A stretch of DNA of 64,000 nt, taken from Allodiplogaster sudhausi. Taxonomy: Eukaryota; Nematoda; Chromadorea; Rhabditida; Diplogasteridae. The first letter of the stretch is position 1; each line of letters begins with the position of its first letter. The stretch lies in contig CALZFC010000006.1 in assembly GCA_945643635.1 (NCBI GenBank), forward strand, positions 4,093,501 to 4,157,500, read 5' to 3'. The notes below the pieces were generated by a model. The model was not told where the DNA came from and did no database searches. It saw nothing but the letters and a program-made list of their open reading frames with translations. The translations under genes were made by a program, and so were the position numbers. Shown piece by piece: positions 24,850 to 36,090 of this stretch.

Positions 24850-25072
24850 TGACTTTTTTTATCTCAAAAATGCCAAAAAATCAAGCAAAAAGTTCTGCAA
24901 GAAATTAGCGCTAAAGAGGAGTCAAACACTAAACCTTCTGCCAATCTGCAGAGAGGCATACGAATGCTAAATCCTGCCGTGTACGTGCCAGCTTACGATA
25001 CAAGAGAAACGACCAACGATGTCCAAAACAGAGTCAGCACGGGCCTGGTTTTTGGGCATCCCGGTATTTGAC

Positions 25073-25177
25073 TTTGTCAATGATGTAAACAGTGACGAAG
25101 AGTGAGATGCGCGGGAGGCCATTGAGATCGACGGTCGCCGCCTCGATAATGTGGTCGATTGCGTGCTCATAGACGCC
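25073..25177 (-). pseudogene. Captured exon, left copy
   Basis: Mirror copy of 26622-26726. It encodes the same 35 residues as exon 6 of the secreted-protein gene at 11745-11849, with roughly a dozen base changes. Confidence 0.8.
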
Positions 25178-25221
25178 CTTCAAAAATTACTATTTCAAAA
25201 ATTACTCTTTTTCTGAAAGAA

Positions 25222-26577
25222 TTAAGAGAGGATGTCAGTAAGACTCGAGCAGGGCCCTATTATGACCTGCCCTAAGAATTTTTTTTTTCGATTTTTTCAC
25301 CAAAATTGATTACAGTATACAACTTGACGCGGTGAACAAAATAGGCTATATTTCAAAGTTGAAAAAAATTTTCCGCGCGAGACCCAGTACAGTAATCTTA
25401 TAAATTTCATTGGTCATAAGTCGCTTCAAACTTATTATTAGACAACCATCGAGCTATCATTGGATAGCTGATTCGACGGGCTTTAATTTTCGTGTTGATG
25501 ATGTTTTCATAAAATTTGAATTTGGCCCTAAAATACGGCCCGAAACATTTTCGAAGGCGGTTTTTAGCCAAATTTAGTATTTTATGCTCATTTCTACAAC
25601 ACCGCTCCTAAATATTCTTAAAGCGCTTGACATTTGCTACAATATATGTCTCTTTCAAAAAAAAAATGAAGGTCGTGGGCATAGGTTCCAAAGCGCTCGA
25701 ACATGATCCTGTGTAAACTGTAACATCGTGCAGGCGCATTCTTCGATCCATAACTGCGCTCAATGTCAATTTTACAAAATTGTAAGTTTATAACAAAAGA
25801 TCGTATGCATGGAATTCCATTAAAAGGGGTTCATCTTGTAGCAAATTTCATCCTCTTTCTTATGATGTATGTTTCGAAAGGCGAAAATGTTGTTAAAGTT
25901 GTTTTTTAAGCCTTCTAATTGTACATAACGAAATTTCCCATATAAATTGAAACTTTTCAATAAAATAATGTATGAAACATTTGAAGATCTCCGTGAGAGC
26001 TCTAAGATGGTATACTTACGATTTTGTAATATTGACATTGAGCGCAGTTATGGATCGAAGAATGCGCTTGCACGGTGTTACAGTTTACACAGGATCATGT
26101 TCGAGCGCTTCGGAACCTATGCCCGGGACCTTCATTTTTTTTTGAAAAAGACATGTATTGTAGCAAATTTCAAGCGCTTTAAGAATATGTAGGAGCGGTG
26201 TTGTAGAAATGAGCATAAAATACTTAATTTGGCTAAAAACCGCCTTCGAAAATTTTTTGGGCCGTATTTTAGGGCCAAATTCAAATTTTATGAAAACATC
26301 ACAACATGAAAATTAAAGCCCGTCGAATCAGCTATCCAATGATAGCTCGATGGTTGTCTAATAATAAGTTTGAAGCGACTTATGACCAATGAAATTTATA
26401 AGATTACTGTACTGGGTCTCGCGCGGAAAATTTTTTTCAACTTTGAAATATAGCCTATTTTGTTCACCGCGTCAAGTTGTATACTGTAATCAATTTTGGT
26501 GAAAAAATCGGAAAAAAAAATTCTTAGGGCAGGTCATAATAGGGCCCTGCTCGAGTCTTACTGACATCCTCTCTTAA
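25222..26577. mobile_element. Foldback (long inverted repeat) DNA element, copy 1
   Basis: Bounded by TTAAGAGAGGATGTCAG and its inverse ending CTCTCTTAA, with arms of about 565 bp and a spacer of about 226 bp. A related copy lies at 33115-34766. No transposase is encoded. TTAA ends recall piggyBac-type target choice, but no protein supports that assignment. Confidence 0.85.
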
Positions 26578-26621
26578 TTCTTTCAGAAAAAGAGTAATTT
26601 TTGAAATAGTAATTTTTGAAG

Positions 26622-26726
26622 GGCGTCTATGAGCACGCAATCGACCACATTATCGAGGCGGCGACCGTCGATCTCAATGGCCTCCCGCGCATCTCACTCT
26701 TCGTCACTGTTTACATCATTGACAAA
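26622..26726 (+). pseudogene. Captured exon, right copy
   Basis: Preceded by the same TTTTTGAAG acceptor context as exon 6 at 11745 and open for all 35 codons (GVYEHAIDHIIEAATVDLNG and on to VTVYIIDK). Past the exon end the frame continues a few codons into a stop. The changes from the resident gene include conservative residues, so the source may be a paralogue and not the neighbouring gene. Confidence 0.8.
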
Positions 26727-26950
26727 GTCAAATACCGGGATGCCCAAAAACCAGGCCCGTGCTGACTCTGTTTTGGACATCGTTGGTCGTTTCTCTTGTA
26801 TCGTAAGCTGGCACGTACACGGCAGGATTTAGCATTCGTATGCCTCTCTGCAGATTGGCAGAAGGTTTAGTGTTTGACTCCTCTTTAGCGCTAATTTCTT
26901 GCAGAACTTTTTGCTTGATTTTTTGGCATTTTTGAGATAAAAAAAGTCAA

Positions 26951-27497
26951 TGATAAGATAAATGGAAGTTGAAGGAAATCTGTAACTGTAAATGAAAGTT
27001 ATGCTGTTCGACCAACTGCCTTCGTAACTTTCTTTGAAACGATGACGCATTCTTCACCGAAATGTCAAAAAAAAATTCGATTTTGGCGAATATGCATTAT
27101 TTAACAAAGTGTTTGAGCTTTACCGAAGCAGTAAATTACACAGAATTGGTAACACCGAATTCTGAATAAAGAATATTTATAGGGTTTAATTTAGCTTGGC
27201 GTCTTTGACACGCGGCCGCCATTGCCGCTAGGGCCGAGACTGCATATATCTACACAACCGCGGAGCCGATGCCGGCTGAAAGAGCAGCTTGATTTAGAAA
27301 AGTTTTTTTTCATAACTTGTTAAAACCATTTATTATCATATAATTTTTAAAAAAATTTTGAGAATGATTTACTATCTATTACGTATTTCCATGTGAATTT
27401 TTATTATATTCTTATGTAACATCCGAAGTAACTGATCAAGTTAGAGCACATTACATTTTTAAATAAAAAAAAAGTAAAAATTTTTGTTCGAGGAACC
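26951..27497. other. Mostly featureless interval
   Basis: AT-rich apart from a GC-richer patch at 27200-27295. That patch could be a degenerate 3' exon of the neighbouring transporter, but its minus-strand frame has a stop soon after an acceptor-like TTTCAG. Confidence 0.4.
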
Positions 27498-29927
27498 AGT
27501 GCCTTGAGCAATACGAACTGCTGCCGTCTGCGAAAGCATCTTGCGCCGCACAAGTGGATCCATCACTGGGCCCATCACCATCTATTGTTTCAATGAATAA
27601 CTCTGAGATTCATTTTTCTCCACTTATAATTCTAAAATTGCAACTTGAATATACCAGTAAACGTGAACAAAATAACGCAAATGAAAAAAAAAACACTTAG
27701 CAAGATAATTTTGAAATAAATAAAGCGAACCTCTGAAAAGATTTGCGCGATCGATGGTACATCGTATAAAAGCCGTTCTGAAACAATTGAATTAAACAAA
27801 ATGCTTAAAATAGCAGAAGAAATATGCAATTAAATTCAGTCTCATATAGTCGGCGTTGGATTTATCCAAAGAACATCCAAAATAGAAAATTTAAACCAGC
27901 TGAAAGGGAAGTTGAAGCTTTTCATTGATGAAAGACGGCAGGAATGAGTGAACGAGAGCGATCATGAAGCCCAGCGAGTAGAAGGACGCCTAAATTTACA
28001 TTCTTCGCGATCCATTTTTTAAGCACAAAAAATAAAAGGAAAATTGTCAAAAAAGAAATAAAATGGAATAAACACCGATCAGAAAAAAAACCAATTCGCG
28101 GGTAGACAGTGGAGCGCCGGCATCACAAATACCTGGAGTGGGAATTCTTTTTTATGGAACATTACATCTTATGTTAGAAAATATATAAGAATTTTAACTA
28201 GACCTCCAAATTACATCCCCCCCTCCTCCCAAATTGGCAGACTATGTTGCTTGCCTGCTATTGTTTGATTGCGCTCTCTCTTCTCCCGTTCTATGTTGAT
28301 GTTCATATTATCATTATAAATGTTGAAGCGAGATTAACAGACATGTATATATTCTTTTTTTTTACACTCACACCCCCGCCCCAATTAACATCATTGTAAA
28401 AAAAAAGATCAATTGGCTGTAGCGCAGAAAAAAACTGCACAGAATTGTGAGTATGCAGAATTTGAGAAAAATATTCCACATGTACTTGCCTTAAAAGTAT
28501 AAATACAATATAAATAAGATTGAATGTTAAATGAAGAGAAAATAATTGACAATGAAAAGAAAAGAATGACTTCAGCCATGCCAATGAGTAGTCGGCACAC
28601 GAAGAATGAGCAGTACGAGTGGGTGGCGACGAGGGGCGAGGCGAGCGTCACGATGCTGCGCACCATGACGGCGCCTATTATTAAAAATACGATTATTAAA
28701 AATTTAAAAACATAGCTAATAAATCTTTTTTTTATTTATATATTCATTTATTTATTTATTTATACATATCATTGAAAATTGTTATAAATACATAGCTTAG
28801 AATTGCATGCGAACAGGTAGTATTCATAAGCGCAACGCAAATATTATTGATTGACAATTTCCTTTATCTGATTTCTACGTGTATGACGAGGTTAAAAAAG
28901 TTAAAATAGTCGTCACCGATGAGCGTGACTTTCGGGCCGCGCCTCTCAACGAGCAGCCCCGCGAGCCAGACGGAGACGATGGCGCCGTAGAAGGTGGCAG
29001 CCAGCAGGAGCGACACGTCCGACGCAGAGGAGAGTACCCTGTCGTCGGGCAGAGGTTAAATCATTTTTGGTCAAATGAGTTTTGGTCAAATTATGTATTA
29101 TTTATATGCCACCTATGTACATACATGTACCCATTCTTTTGCACCACAGAAGAGGTCGTTAATTAATTTATTATTACTATACAATATCCTAACAAAGGTA
29201 ATATTCTAAAGCCAAGCAAAATCAATGAAAACAATCTTATATGGCGTTTGCTCAAAGTTAAAAAAAAAGCAACTTATGTGCTGAATACCTCCAGACTCTC
29301 GCCGCCAGCGCTCGCCGTCGTAGCGACAAAGGCCGTCTGGTTGTACTTGTACTGCTCGACTTCTTCTTCTTCTTCCTCATCCAAAGATGACGTCATGGCA
29401 GAAGATGAATTATAGTGCGCCGAGGAATTATAGTGCGTCGCGTGCAGCGGAGTCGTCTTCGACAGCATCGAAGGATGCACCATGCGACAATGGTGATGCC
29501 TGTCATATTAAATTGGTAGGATTTAAATTGTTTTAAAGCATAATAATAATATTATTATTATTACGTATTTTAGTGTGAAATGTTTTTGCAGAGTCATATT
29601 GTCATTTGGTTTACAATTTGGTTATCGGGTACATACAGAGCTGTGCATTCTAATAACTTACAATTCGTTTGTTCAGGTGTAGCTTTTCCTTAACTTAAAA
29701 AAATTGAGATGACCTTTCAATGGCACAGATAAAATCTATAATTAAATAGAAGAAGTAAAATTAAACGAATAAAAAATGACAGTTTTCTAACTCCGAATAA
29801 CTCGCGCAGACACGACGATGACATTGCTGAGGAGGAGAAGGAAGGCGATGCGAAGGCGGTGCGAGTTCAGGGAGAAGAGCGCAACTTCTTCTGCGAACTC
29901 TTCTTTCACTTTCTCAGCCTTCTCCAT
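27498..29927 (-). pseudogene. SLC17-like major facilitator transporter, incomplete
   Basis: Minus-strand exons with SLC17 (anion/sialin-type) features: 29802-29927 (ATG 29927, first membrane helix with RLRIAFLLLLSNVIVV), 29289-29499 (acidic, N-glycosylation-rich loop after GITIV), 29038-28917 (helix 2, then GLLVERRGPK), 28674-28571 (ASPLVATHSYC then CRLLIGMAE), about 28130-28050, 27989-27897 (helix 7 with SFLPSFINEKL) and 27581-27498 (DPLVRRKMLSQTAAVR). Intact relatives have 12 helices and import or export organic anions across plasma or vesicle membranes. Helices 4-6 and 8-12 are not visible, and exon 2 joins its neighbours only if one base is added near GTCGCATGG. I read it as truncated and decayed, though missed short exons remain possible. 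Confidence 0.6.
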
Positions 29928-31176
29928 TTCGCTGCAATTAATTAGTCTCTTAATGTTGTCACATATTAAAGGACTATTCCGTCGAATTTACATGCGTATC
30001 AGAAGAAATTTTTCGCCCTTCTTTTTTTTCTCTCTCTTTCACACGCACTCTTTCCATGCGCTCTTACAATTAGCGCCCAAAGAAGGTCGGAAGATAATGG
30101 AAAGAAGGGAGAAAAAATAGGGGGGAAGTTTCTTCTTATATGCACGCAAATTCGCCTTACAATTAACGGTCCTTTCACGGTTTCTTTAGTAAATGAATAC
30201 TCAAATAAGTTAGAATATGTTAGAATTTACTCGTTACTAATAACCTTGAATAGTTACTAGGAAAACCTAAAATAAACTTCCGAGAAATACTCTAATGGCT
30301 AATTTACATATCAATCCCGAAATATACTTGCATATCATTGAAATTCACAACAGGAGGGGGGAGGGGCTGTCAACGGCGCGCAAAATTGGAAGAGAATGAA
30401 TGATGATCTCTGATATTAACCAGCCTTTGTACCCCGGAGCCTCTTCACCGTTCCTTTTCTTCTTTACCTCATTTGCATAGGATTGTGACTGAAACGGGAA
30501 TTAAGAAGAGGCCGAAAATGAAATTCAGCGAAAGAGAGAAAGAGAGAGAGAGAGCGAGATAAAGAGAGCGATATAGAGAGAGAAATAAATAGAGAGAGAG
30601 AGAGAGAGAGAAAGAGTACAGGATGAGACATTCATACCGCTCAAAAAGCAGTGGGTGCAGTAAGGTTCGGTACTTCCCGATCAAATTCTGTATGTTCGAT
30701 GAACGAACGACGACTTGTTTTGCATATTTACAGATTCAGGCACTAGGATTTTAGCATAATCAGCCATTAGATTGTCCCGATTGGCAGACTGCGAAAAAGA
30801 TCCATTTTATAGGCTCAAAATAGACGCAGTGCAAGGTGGCCGTGCGACAATCTTGTGTACACATAAATCCATAACACTATCATTACTCTTTTTTGCTTCC
30901 GACTGCCCCGCAGATGAAATCGTTTTTTTTTTAAATATATTTTCTTACATTTTTATAAGCATAACTTCTTACTCTGCTCTCGCGGAAGAACAATTGCAAC
31001 CGTTTCTAGCGATTATCATTCAGATTAGCAAACATTCAACCCTGTGAACGTCTGCTTTATTATGTATATAACAGGAATATAACAGGAATGAATATTTCTT
31101 TATTTTCGCCGAATCTCTAATCTCGAAATGAAATAGTAGTATCTGGAAGTAGCAGAAATTGTATTTGCATATTGGT
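29928..31176. repeat. Gene-free interval with GA array
   Basis: A GA/GAA array lies at 30535-30615. The rest shows no exon or element I can support. Confidence 0.65.
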
Positions 31177-31351
31177 TTAACTAGTTGCGATTCAAGGCGG
31201 CGCTAAATGGATAGTATTGTTTAATGAGGCGTTGATTATGCCAAGAGAGAAGTGGAGGAGAGAGAGAGAGAAAGGGAATGCATTGAGAAAACTCAATGCC
31301 TCATTAGCCAATAATATTCATCTAGCGCAGTTTTGAATCGCAACCAATTAA
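31177..31351. mobile_element. Small TTAA inverted-repeat element
   Basis: Arms of about 60 bp: TTAACTAGTTGCGATTCAA on the left and TTGAATCGCAACCAATTAA on the right, with matching GCGGCGCTA-like and TTTAATGAGGC-like blocks further in. A short GA run sits between the arms. Length is about 175 bp. Confidence 0.75.
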
Positions 31352-31495
31352 AACTGTGTGCAGTTCCTTCTCTTCTTCTTCTTCTCGTCATTCATTGGTT
31401 TTTTTGGTTTCTTGTTTCTGCTACCTTTAGTCAGCCAATTCTTGAATTGCTCTCTTTTAGAAAATATTATGTGTGAATTTCACATCATGAACGAC

Positions 31496-31542
31496 TATCA
31501 TAGTTGAGATCAAGGCTTCAAGCCTTGATCTCAACTATGATA
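31496..31542. repeat. Perfect 23-bp inverted repeat with 1-base loop
   Basis: Left arm TATCATAGTTGAGATCAAGG plus CTT, one C, then the exact inverse. It lies about 100 bases upstream of the ATG at 31640 and could form a hairpin in DNA or in a transcript. Confidence 0.9.
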
Positions 31543-31639
31543 TATGTATGTATGTATATATGTAAATAGTTTTTCCCCAGATTTTTTAAATTAACATTTC
31601 TCTCTTTTTCTGTATCGGTTCTTCGTTCTAGAGTAATCA

Positions 31640-32707
31640 ATGTCGCTTCGTGCCGCGTCTCGTCTCGGCTATTTCCCATGCGACGCGCCCGTCTCGGAGG
31701 AAGTCGGCGACGTTCGAAAGATTCTCGCCGTCTCCGATCACGCGATCCTCTGGTGCCAGAAGTCTCAGATTGATGTCATATCGGCGAAATTCCCGGCCGC
31801 TGCCCGTCGCCTTCTTCCCCAGGACCGCCGCCCTCCATACCGATACTTCCCTTGGTTGGCGGCGACCCCGCAGCCCGACAACCGTCACCACGGCTTCCGA
31901 CTCTTTCTGACTCCTCTCGCGCCGATGACGTCTCGACAACTTGCACACCATGCCACATGCGTGCTGCCGTTGAAAGTGCCGATCGATGATGGCAGCATTG
32001 CGACAGCCGTGTTCGCGACCGCAACGCGTCTCTTCGTGCCCGTAGCCTTGGGCACGGAAGGTCTTGCTATCACGAGCTTCACAAGTTCTTCACCTCTCTT
32101 TGACGGTGACGTCACCTGCGAAGTATCCATGCACGTAAACTTCACTGATCATCTCCCTCAAAATGTATCGCTGACGGTTGAGGAGCAAGGCCTTTTAAGT
32201 GATCCGGACTACATAAGTCTGCTTTCTTATGAGAACTGGGCCGGTCGTGACACGTGCAAGAAGTGCTCGTTCCGCTATGTCACCTCTCGAATTACCGGTG
32301 AAATCATTTCGAGCGAATGCGTCATGAAACATCCGGTCGATGTTCGTGAGATTTCCCATCACAGGGGTCACGCAGCGAAGCAGATTGCTAGACTGGCGGG
32401 AAGACGAGTTCTCAGCAATGCGGACCTCATTTGCCTAAAGAGAGAGCGATTCAGGCCGCTGCAGGAAGCTAGGATATTCGAGCCGGTCCAACTGTTCACG
32501 AGTGACGCATCCAGCACGGTGATGAATCTTTTGCTGCATGCGCCTGGAGTTGGCCGGCGTACAGCCGCTCGATTGGAGCTGACGACGTACCGGAGCGACA
32601 GATGGCATAAGAATGCGCTCGAAGACAGTATCAGTACGGCTTCATTTCATGCTGGAAGAGTCGTCTTGCGTGTCGGCGACTCCGTCTTTACGGTTCGGTT
32701 CAGTTGA
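31640..32707 (+). CDS. Single-exon orphan protein, 355 residues
   Basis: An uninterrupted 355-codon frame in a region where every other gene is split by introns. The ATG follows TTCTAG by about ten bases, a possible splice or trans-splice acceptor. An AATAAA at about 32720 follows the stop. There is no signal peptide or membrane segment. Visible motifs are a lone CKKC near residue 212, possible N-glycosylation sites that mean little without a leader, and a basic C-terminal half with a helix-hairpin-like stretch APGVGRRTAARLEL. GC content and codon use look like real coding sequence, and the antisense frames are shadows. I recognise no family. Lack of introns could reflect a retrocopy or a recent acquisition. 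Confidence 0.7.
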   Translation: MSLRAASRLGYFPCDAPVSEEVGDVRKILAVSDHAILWCQKSQIDVISAKFPAAARRLLPQDRRPPYRYFPWLAATPQPDNRHHGFRLFLTPLAPMTSRQLAHHATCVLPLKVPIDDGSIATAVFATATRLFVPVALGTEGLAITSFTSSSPLFDGDVTCEVSMHVNFTDHLPQNVSLTVEEQGLLSDPDYISLLSYENWAGRDTCKKCSFRYVTSRITGEIISSECVMKHPVDVREISHHRGHAAKQIARLAGRRVLSNADLICLKRERFRPLQEARIFEPVQLFTSDASSTVMNLLLHAPGVGRRTAARLELTTYRSDRWHKNALEDSISTASFHAGRVVLRVGDSVFTVRFS

Positions 32708-32916
32708 CGCTTGGTGAAAATAAATCATTGTTAACAAATAAGCAGACAGTTTATATGAAATATTTGTCAGCGATTTTTTTTATGACGTTACCCTGGACGC
32801 AATTATACTAGATCTTGAATCAGTTCTGCCATTATACATTATAATATATTATAATTAATATAATTAACTAATATAATTAACTAGTATAATTATTTAAAAT
32901 TGACTATTAAATTTCT
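32708..32916. other. Short AT-rich 3' flank
   Basis: Contains AATAAA at about 32720 for the upstream gene and TAATATAATTAACTA-like repeats near 32840-32895. No gene. Confidence 0.5.
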
Positions 32917-33110
32917 TCGAGGGCTTCATTGGCGGTGCGCTGCCTGGCCTGGAGGAAGCCAGCCGCGCTGCATGCCACGCACTGCTGAGCAAGCAGCAGA
33001 TGCGCCGTCTCTGCCGAGAAAGAGCATACGACTTCAGCGCATTCCTACAGTTCTGCGACAGTTCCGAAGAACGTCTTGAGGACGGCCGGAGCGCTTGCGA
33101 CATCTTGTGA
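32917..33110 (+). pseudogene. Orphan terminal exon next to foldback element
   Basis: After a TTCTTCGAG acceptor-like sequence an open frame encodes GFIGGALPGLEEASRAACHA and continues through LLSKQQMRRLCRERAYDFSA to the TGA at 33108-33110. GC and codon use look like a real exon. No upstream exon with an ATG was found; the single-exon gene before it ends independently. The foldback element begins only four bases after the stop. It could be a last exon of a lost gene or a fragment moved with the element. Confidence 0.45.
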
Positions 33111-33114
33111 TGAT

Positions 33115-34766
33115 TTAAGAGAGGGTGTCAGTAAGACTCGAGCAGGGCCCTATTATGACCTGCCCTAGGAATTTTTTTTCGAATTTCTTCACCAAAATTA
33201 ATTACAGTATACAACTCGACGTGGCGAACAAAACAGGCTACATTTCAAAGTTGAAAAAAATTTTCCGCGTGAGACCCAGTACAGTAATCTTTTAAATTAC
33301 ATTGTTCATAAGTTGCTTCAAACTTATGATTAGACAACCATCGAGCTATCATTGGATAGCTGATTGGACGGGCTTTAATTTTCATGTTGATGATGTTTTC
33401 ATAAAATTTGAATTTTGCCCTAAAAGACGGCCCTAAACATTTTCGGTGGTGGTTTTTGGCAACATTTTGCATTTTCCGTTCACTTCCACAAAACCGCTCC
33501 TACATATTCTTAAAGTGCTTGAAATTTGCTACAATATCCCAAACGCTTGAACATAATCCTGTGTAAACTGTAACACCGTGCAAGCGCATTCTTCGATCCA
33601 TAAATGTCAATATTACAAAATCGTAAGTATATCATCTAAGAGCTCTGACGGAGATCTTCAAATGTTACATACATACTTTTATTGAAAAGTTTCAATTTAT
33701 ATGGGAAATTTCGTTCTGTACAATTAGAAGGCTTAAAAAACTACTTTAAAAACATTTTCGCCTGTCGAAACATACTTCATAAGAAAGACGATGAAATTTG
33801 GTATAAGATGGACCCCTTTCAATGAAATTCCATGCATACGATCTTTTGTTATAAATCATAAAAGTAGTGCCAGTAGTGGCGCTGTCATTTCGCCCAAGAA
33901 TTCACATTTTAGGTTATTCGAATTAGAATATTCCAATAATTTTTTTCTACAGTTTTTCCATAAGGCCTTGTTAGCATACTCTTATGGCTTATAACAAAAG
34001 ATCGAATGCATGGAATTCCATTGAAAGGGGTTCATCTTGTACCAAATTTCATCCTCTATCTTATGATGTATGTTTCGACAGGCGAAAATGTTTTTAAAGT
34101 AGTTTTTTAAGCCTTCTAATTGTACATAACGAAATTTCAGATATAAATAGAAACTTTTCAATAAAATAATGTATGTAACATTTGAAGATCTCCGTGAGAG
34201 CTCTTAGATGACATACTTACGATTTTGTAATATTGACATTGAGCGCAGTTATGGATCGAACAATACGCTTGCACGGTGTTACAGTTTACACAAGATCATG
34301 TTCAAGCGTTTAGGAACGATAGTCCGGGACGCTTAACTTTTTTGAAAGAGACATATATTGTAGCAAATTTCAAGCACTTTAAGAATATGTAGGAGCGGTT
34401 TTGTGGAAATGAACGGAAAATGCAAAATTTTGCCAAAAACCACCACCGAAAATGTTTAGGGCCGTCTTTTAGGGCCAAATTCAATTTTATGAAAACATCA
34501 TCAACATGAAAATTAAAGCCCGTCCAATCAGCTATCCAATGATAGCTCGATGGTTGTCTAATCATAAGTTTGAAGCGACTTATGACCAATGTAATTTAAA
34601 AGATCACTGTACTGGGTCTCACGCAGAAAATTTTTTTCAACTTTGAAATGTAGCCTATTTTGTTCAACACGTCGAGTTGTATACTATAATCAATTTTTGT
34701 TAAGAAATTCGAAAAAAAAATTCCTAGGGCAAGCCTTGATCGAACGATACTGACAGGCTCTCTTAA
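33115..34766. mobile_element. Foldback DNA element, copy 2
   Basis: Starts TTAAGAGAGGGTGTCAGTAA and ends with the inverse (CTGACAGGCTCTCTTAA). Arms of about 745 bp match those of copy 1 at 25222-26577, and the central spacer (about 33862-33990) differs. No transposase. The arms have diverged more from each other than in copy 1, suggesting an older insertion. Confidence 0.88.
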
Positions 34767-35599
34767 GAGATATTATGATTGTTGCTTGGATTTTTTTTTT
34801 GCTTGATCTAAGAAAATAAATTGTTATTTCTTCGCGGAAAAGAGCTAATTGTTCTGATAACGAATTGCAGAGTCGTAATGCATTTTTTTAAACGATGGCG
34901 GCGCAGTAGAAAAGGTGAACGTCTCAGAGAGTGGTTAAAATGAGGATTTTTCTCTCTCTCTCTCTCGTTCTCTATTACAGTGTGTTTACAGTATAGTAAT
35001 TCACTTTGTCATATAAATTCCCGAATTGATGCTCAGGTTTTTCTTTGTTGCGGTTTTTTATGTTTCCTCACTTATTTCTAAACATTCTCTCCAGCCTTCA
35101 GTCTTCATCGTCGTTGTATTGCTTTTTGTTAATTCAAGTGTAGTATTCATTCATTTATTGTTTCAGCTTTACCGCATTGCTGCCCGATTACATATACCTC
35201 CCGCCTTTCCCCGTTTCATTGGCTCGAGAAGCCCATCTCATTTTTAAGTCGTTGTTCTTCTTGCTTCGTTTCCCTTTTGGTCATCCCTCTTCTTCATGTC
35301 GTTTCCATCTCTTCAACTGAACTCTCTTTCGATGTTCCACTCTTATTCCTAGCGACGAGTGTCTAAACCTCGGTCGGCTTCAACAGTGCACTTCAGCCGC
35401 CGTAGAGCCTATTTTTGAGGTTAAAGCTAACATGAAACTAATTGTAAGAAAATTAACCTGAAGTTTAGCCTCCCTTCATTTCGATCACTGTCTAACCACT
35501 TTTGCGGTCACTATTCTCCAGATCTATCATAACTCTGTTAACTCTGCCCTTTCCACTCCAGCGCCAAAAGTTGACGAGATGCCCTTCTTCTCATTGAGG
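34767..35599. other. Interval without recognisable gene
   Basis: A very short CT run lies at 34950-34970. Otherwise the sequence shows no supported exon or repeat. Confidence 0.5.
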
Positions 35600-36090
35600 T
35601 TAAAGAAGGGCGATCACCGAAAATTTACTAATATGCGTTCAAGCATACAAAAATCTCGAATGGAAGTCCATCGGAGCAAACTAAGATGTACGGTACACTT
35701 GTGGCCAAATGCATGCTTTTTTCCAACGCGGGATGTCAATTCTGATTGACTATTTTGACGTTGTTTTGTTCTTGCTAAATGTATTTAAAGAAAAACTAAC
35801 ACAAAAACTTTATTAAGCTTACTAAAATGTCAAAGTCGCGATGGCGTTGTAAATTTTATCTTCCCGCGACGGTAAATGTACCCTAGTTACTGTGTACACC
35901 ACATTTTTGCACTGAGACACCAATATGAATTTAATTCAAAAGTTGCACTTTCAAGTGCATATACTTGAATGTGAAACTTTTTTGTGGTTTTTCATGTGCA
36001 TATCTCTTATCTATATGCTAAAAACTATTCGAAAATACGTAAAATGTTTCATATGTCGTGAACGACTTTTCGGTGATCGCCCTCCTTTAA
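35600..36090. mobile_element. TTAA MITE, family 2, full copy
   Basis: Ends TTAAAGAAGGGCGATCACCG and CGGTGATCGCCCTCCTTTAA are inverted. A partial copy lies at 52366-52577. Non-coding, about 491 bp. Confidence 0.8.

Larger units (their letters stand above)
24849..26950. repeat. Large palindrome enclosing foldback element and gene fragment
   Basis: Sequences 24849-25786 and 26013-26950 are near-perfect inverted copies about a centre near 25899, with a spacer of about 226 bp. The outer parts (24849-25221 and 26578-26950) hold a fragment of a secreted-protein gene. The inner part is the foldback element at 25222-26577. Confidence 0.9.

Noticed and set aside
31637..32145. Minus-strand frames of 82-104 residues opposite the orphan gene
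   Set aside because: Shadows of the 355-codon plus-strand frame; composition is Arg-rich as expected for antisense of GC-rich coding sequence.
32894..33103. Minus-strand 69-residue frame
   Set aside because: Antisense of the exon-like plus-strand frame; less plausible composition and no splice support.
33245..34589. Frames within the foldback arms, e.g. 34302-34589 on the minus strand
   Set aside because: They mirror between the inverted arms and show no protein similarity or conservation of frame.
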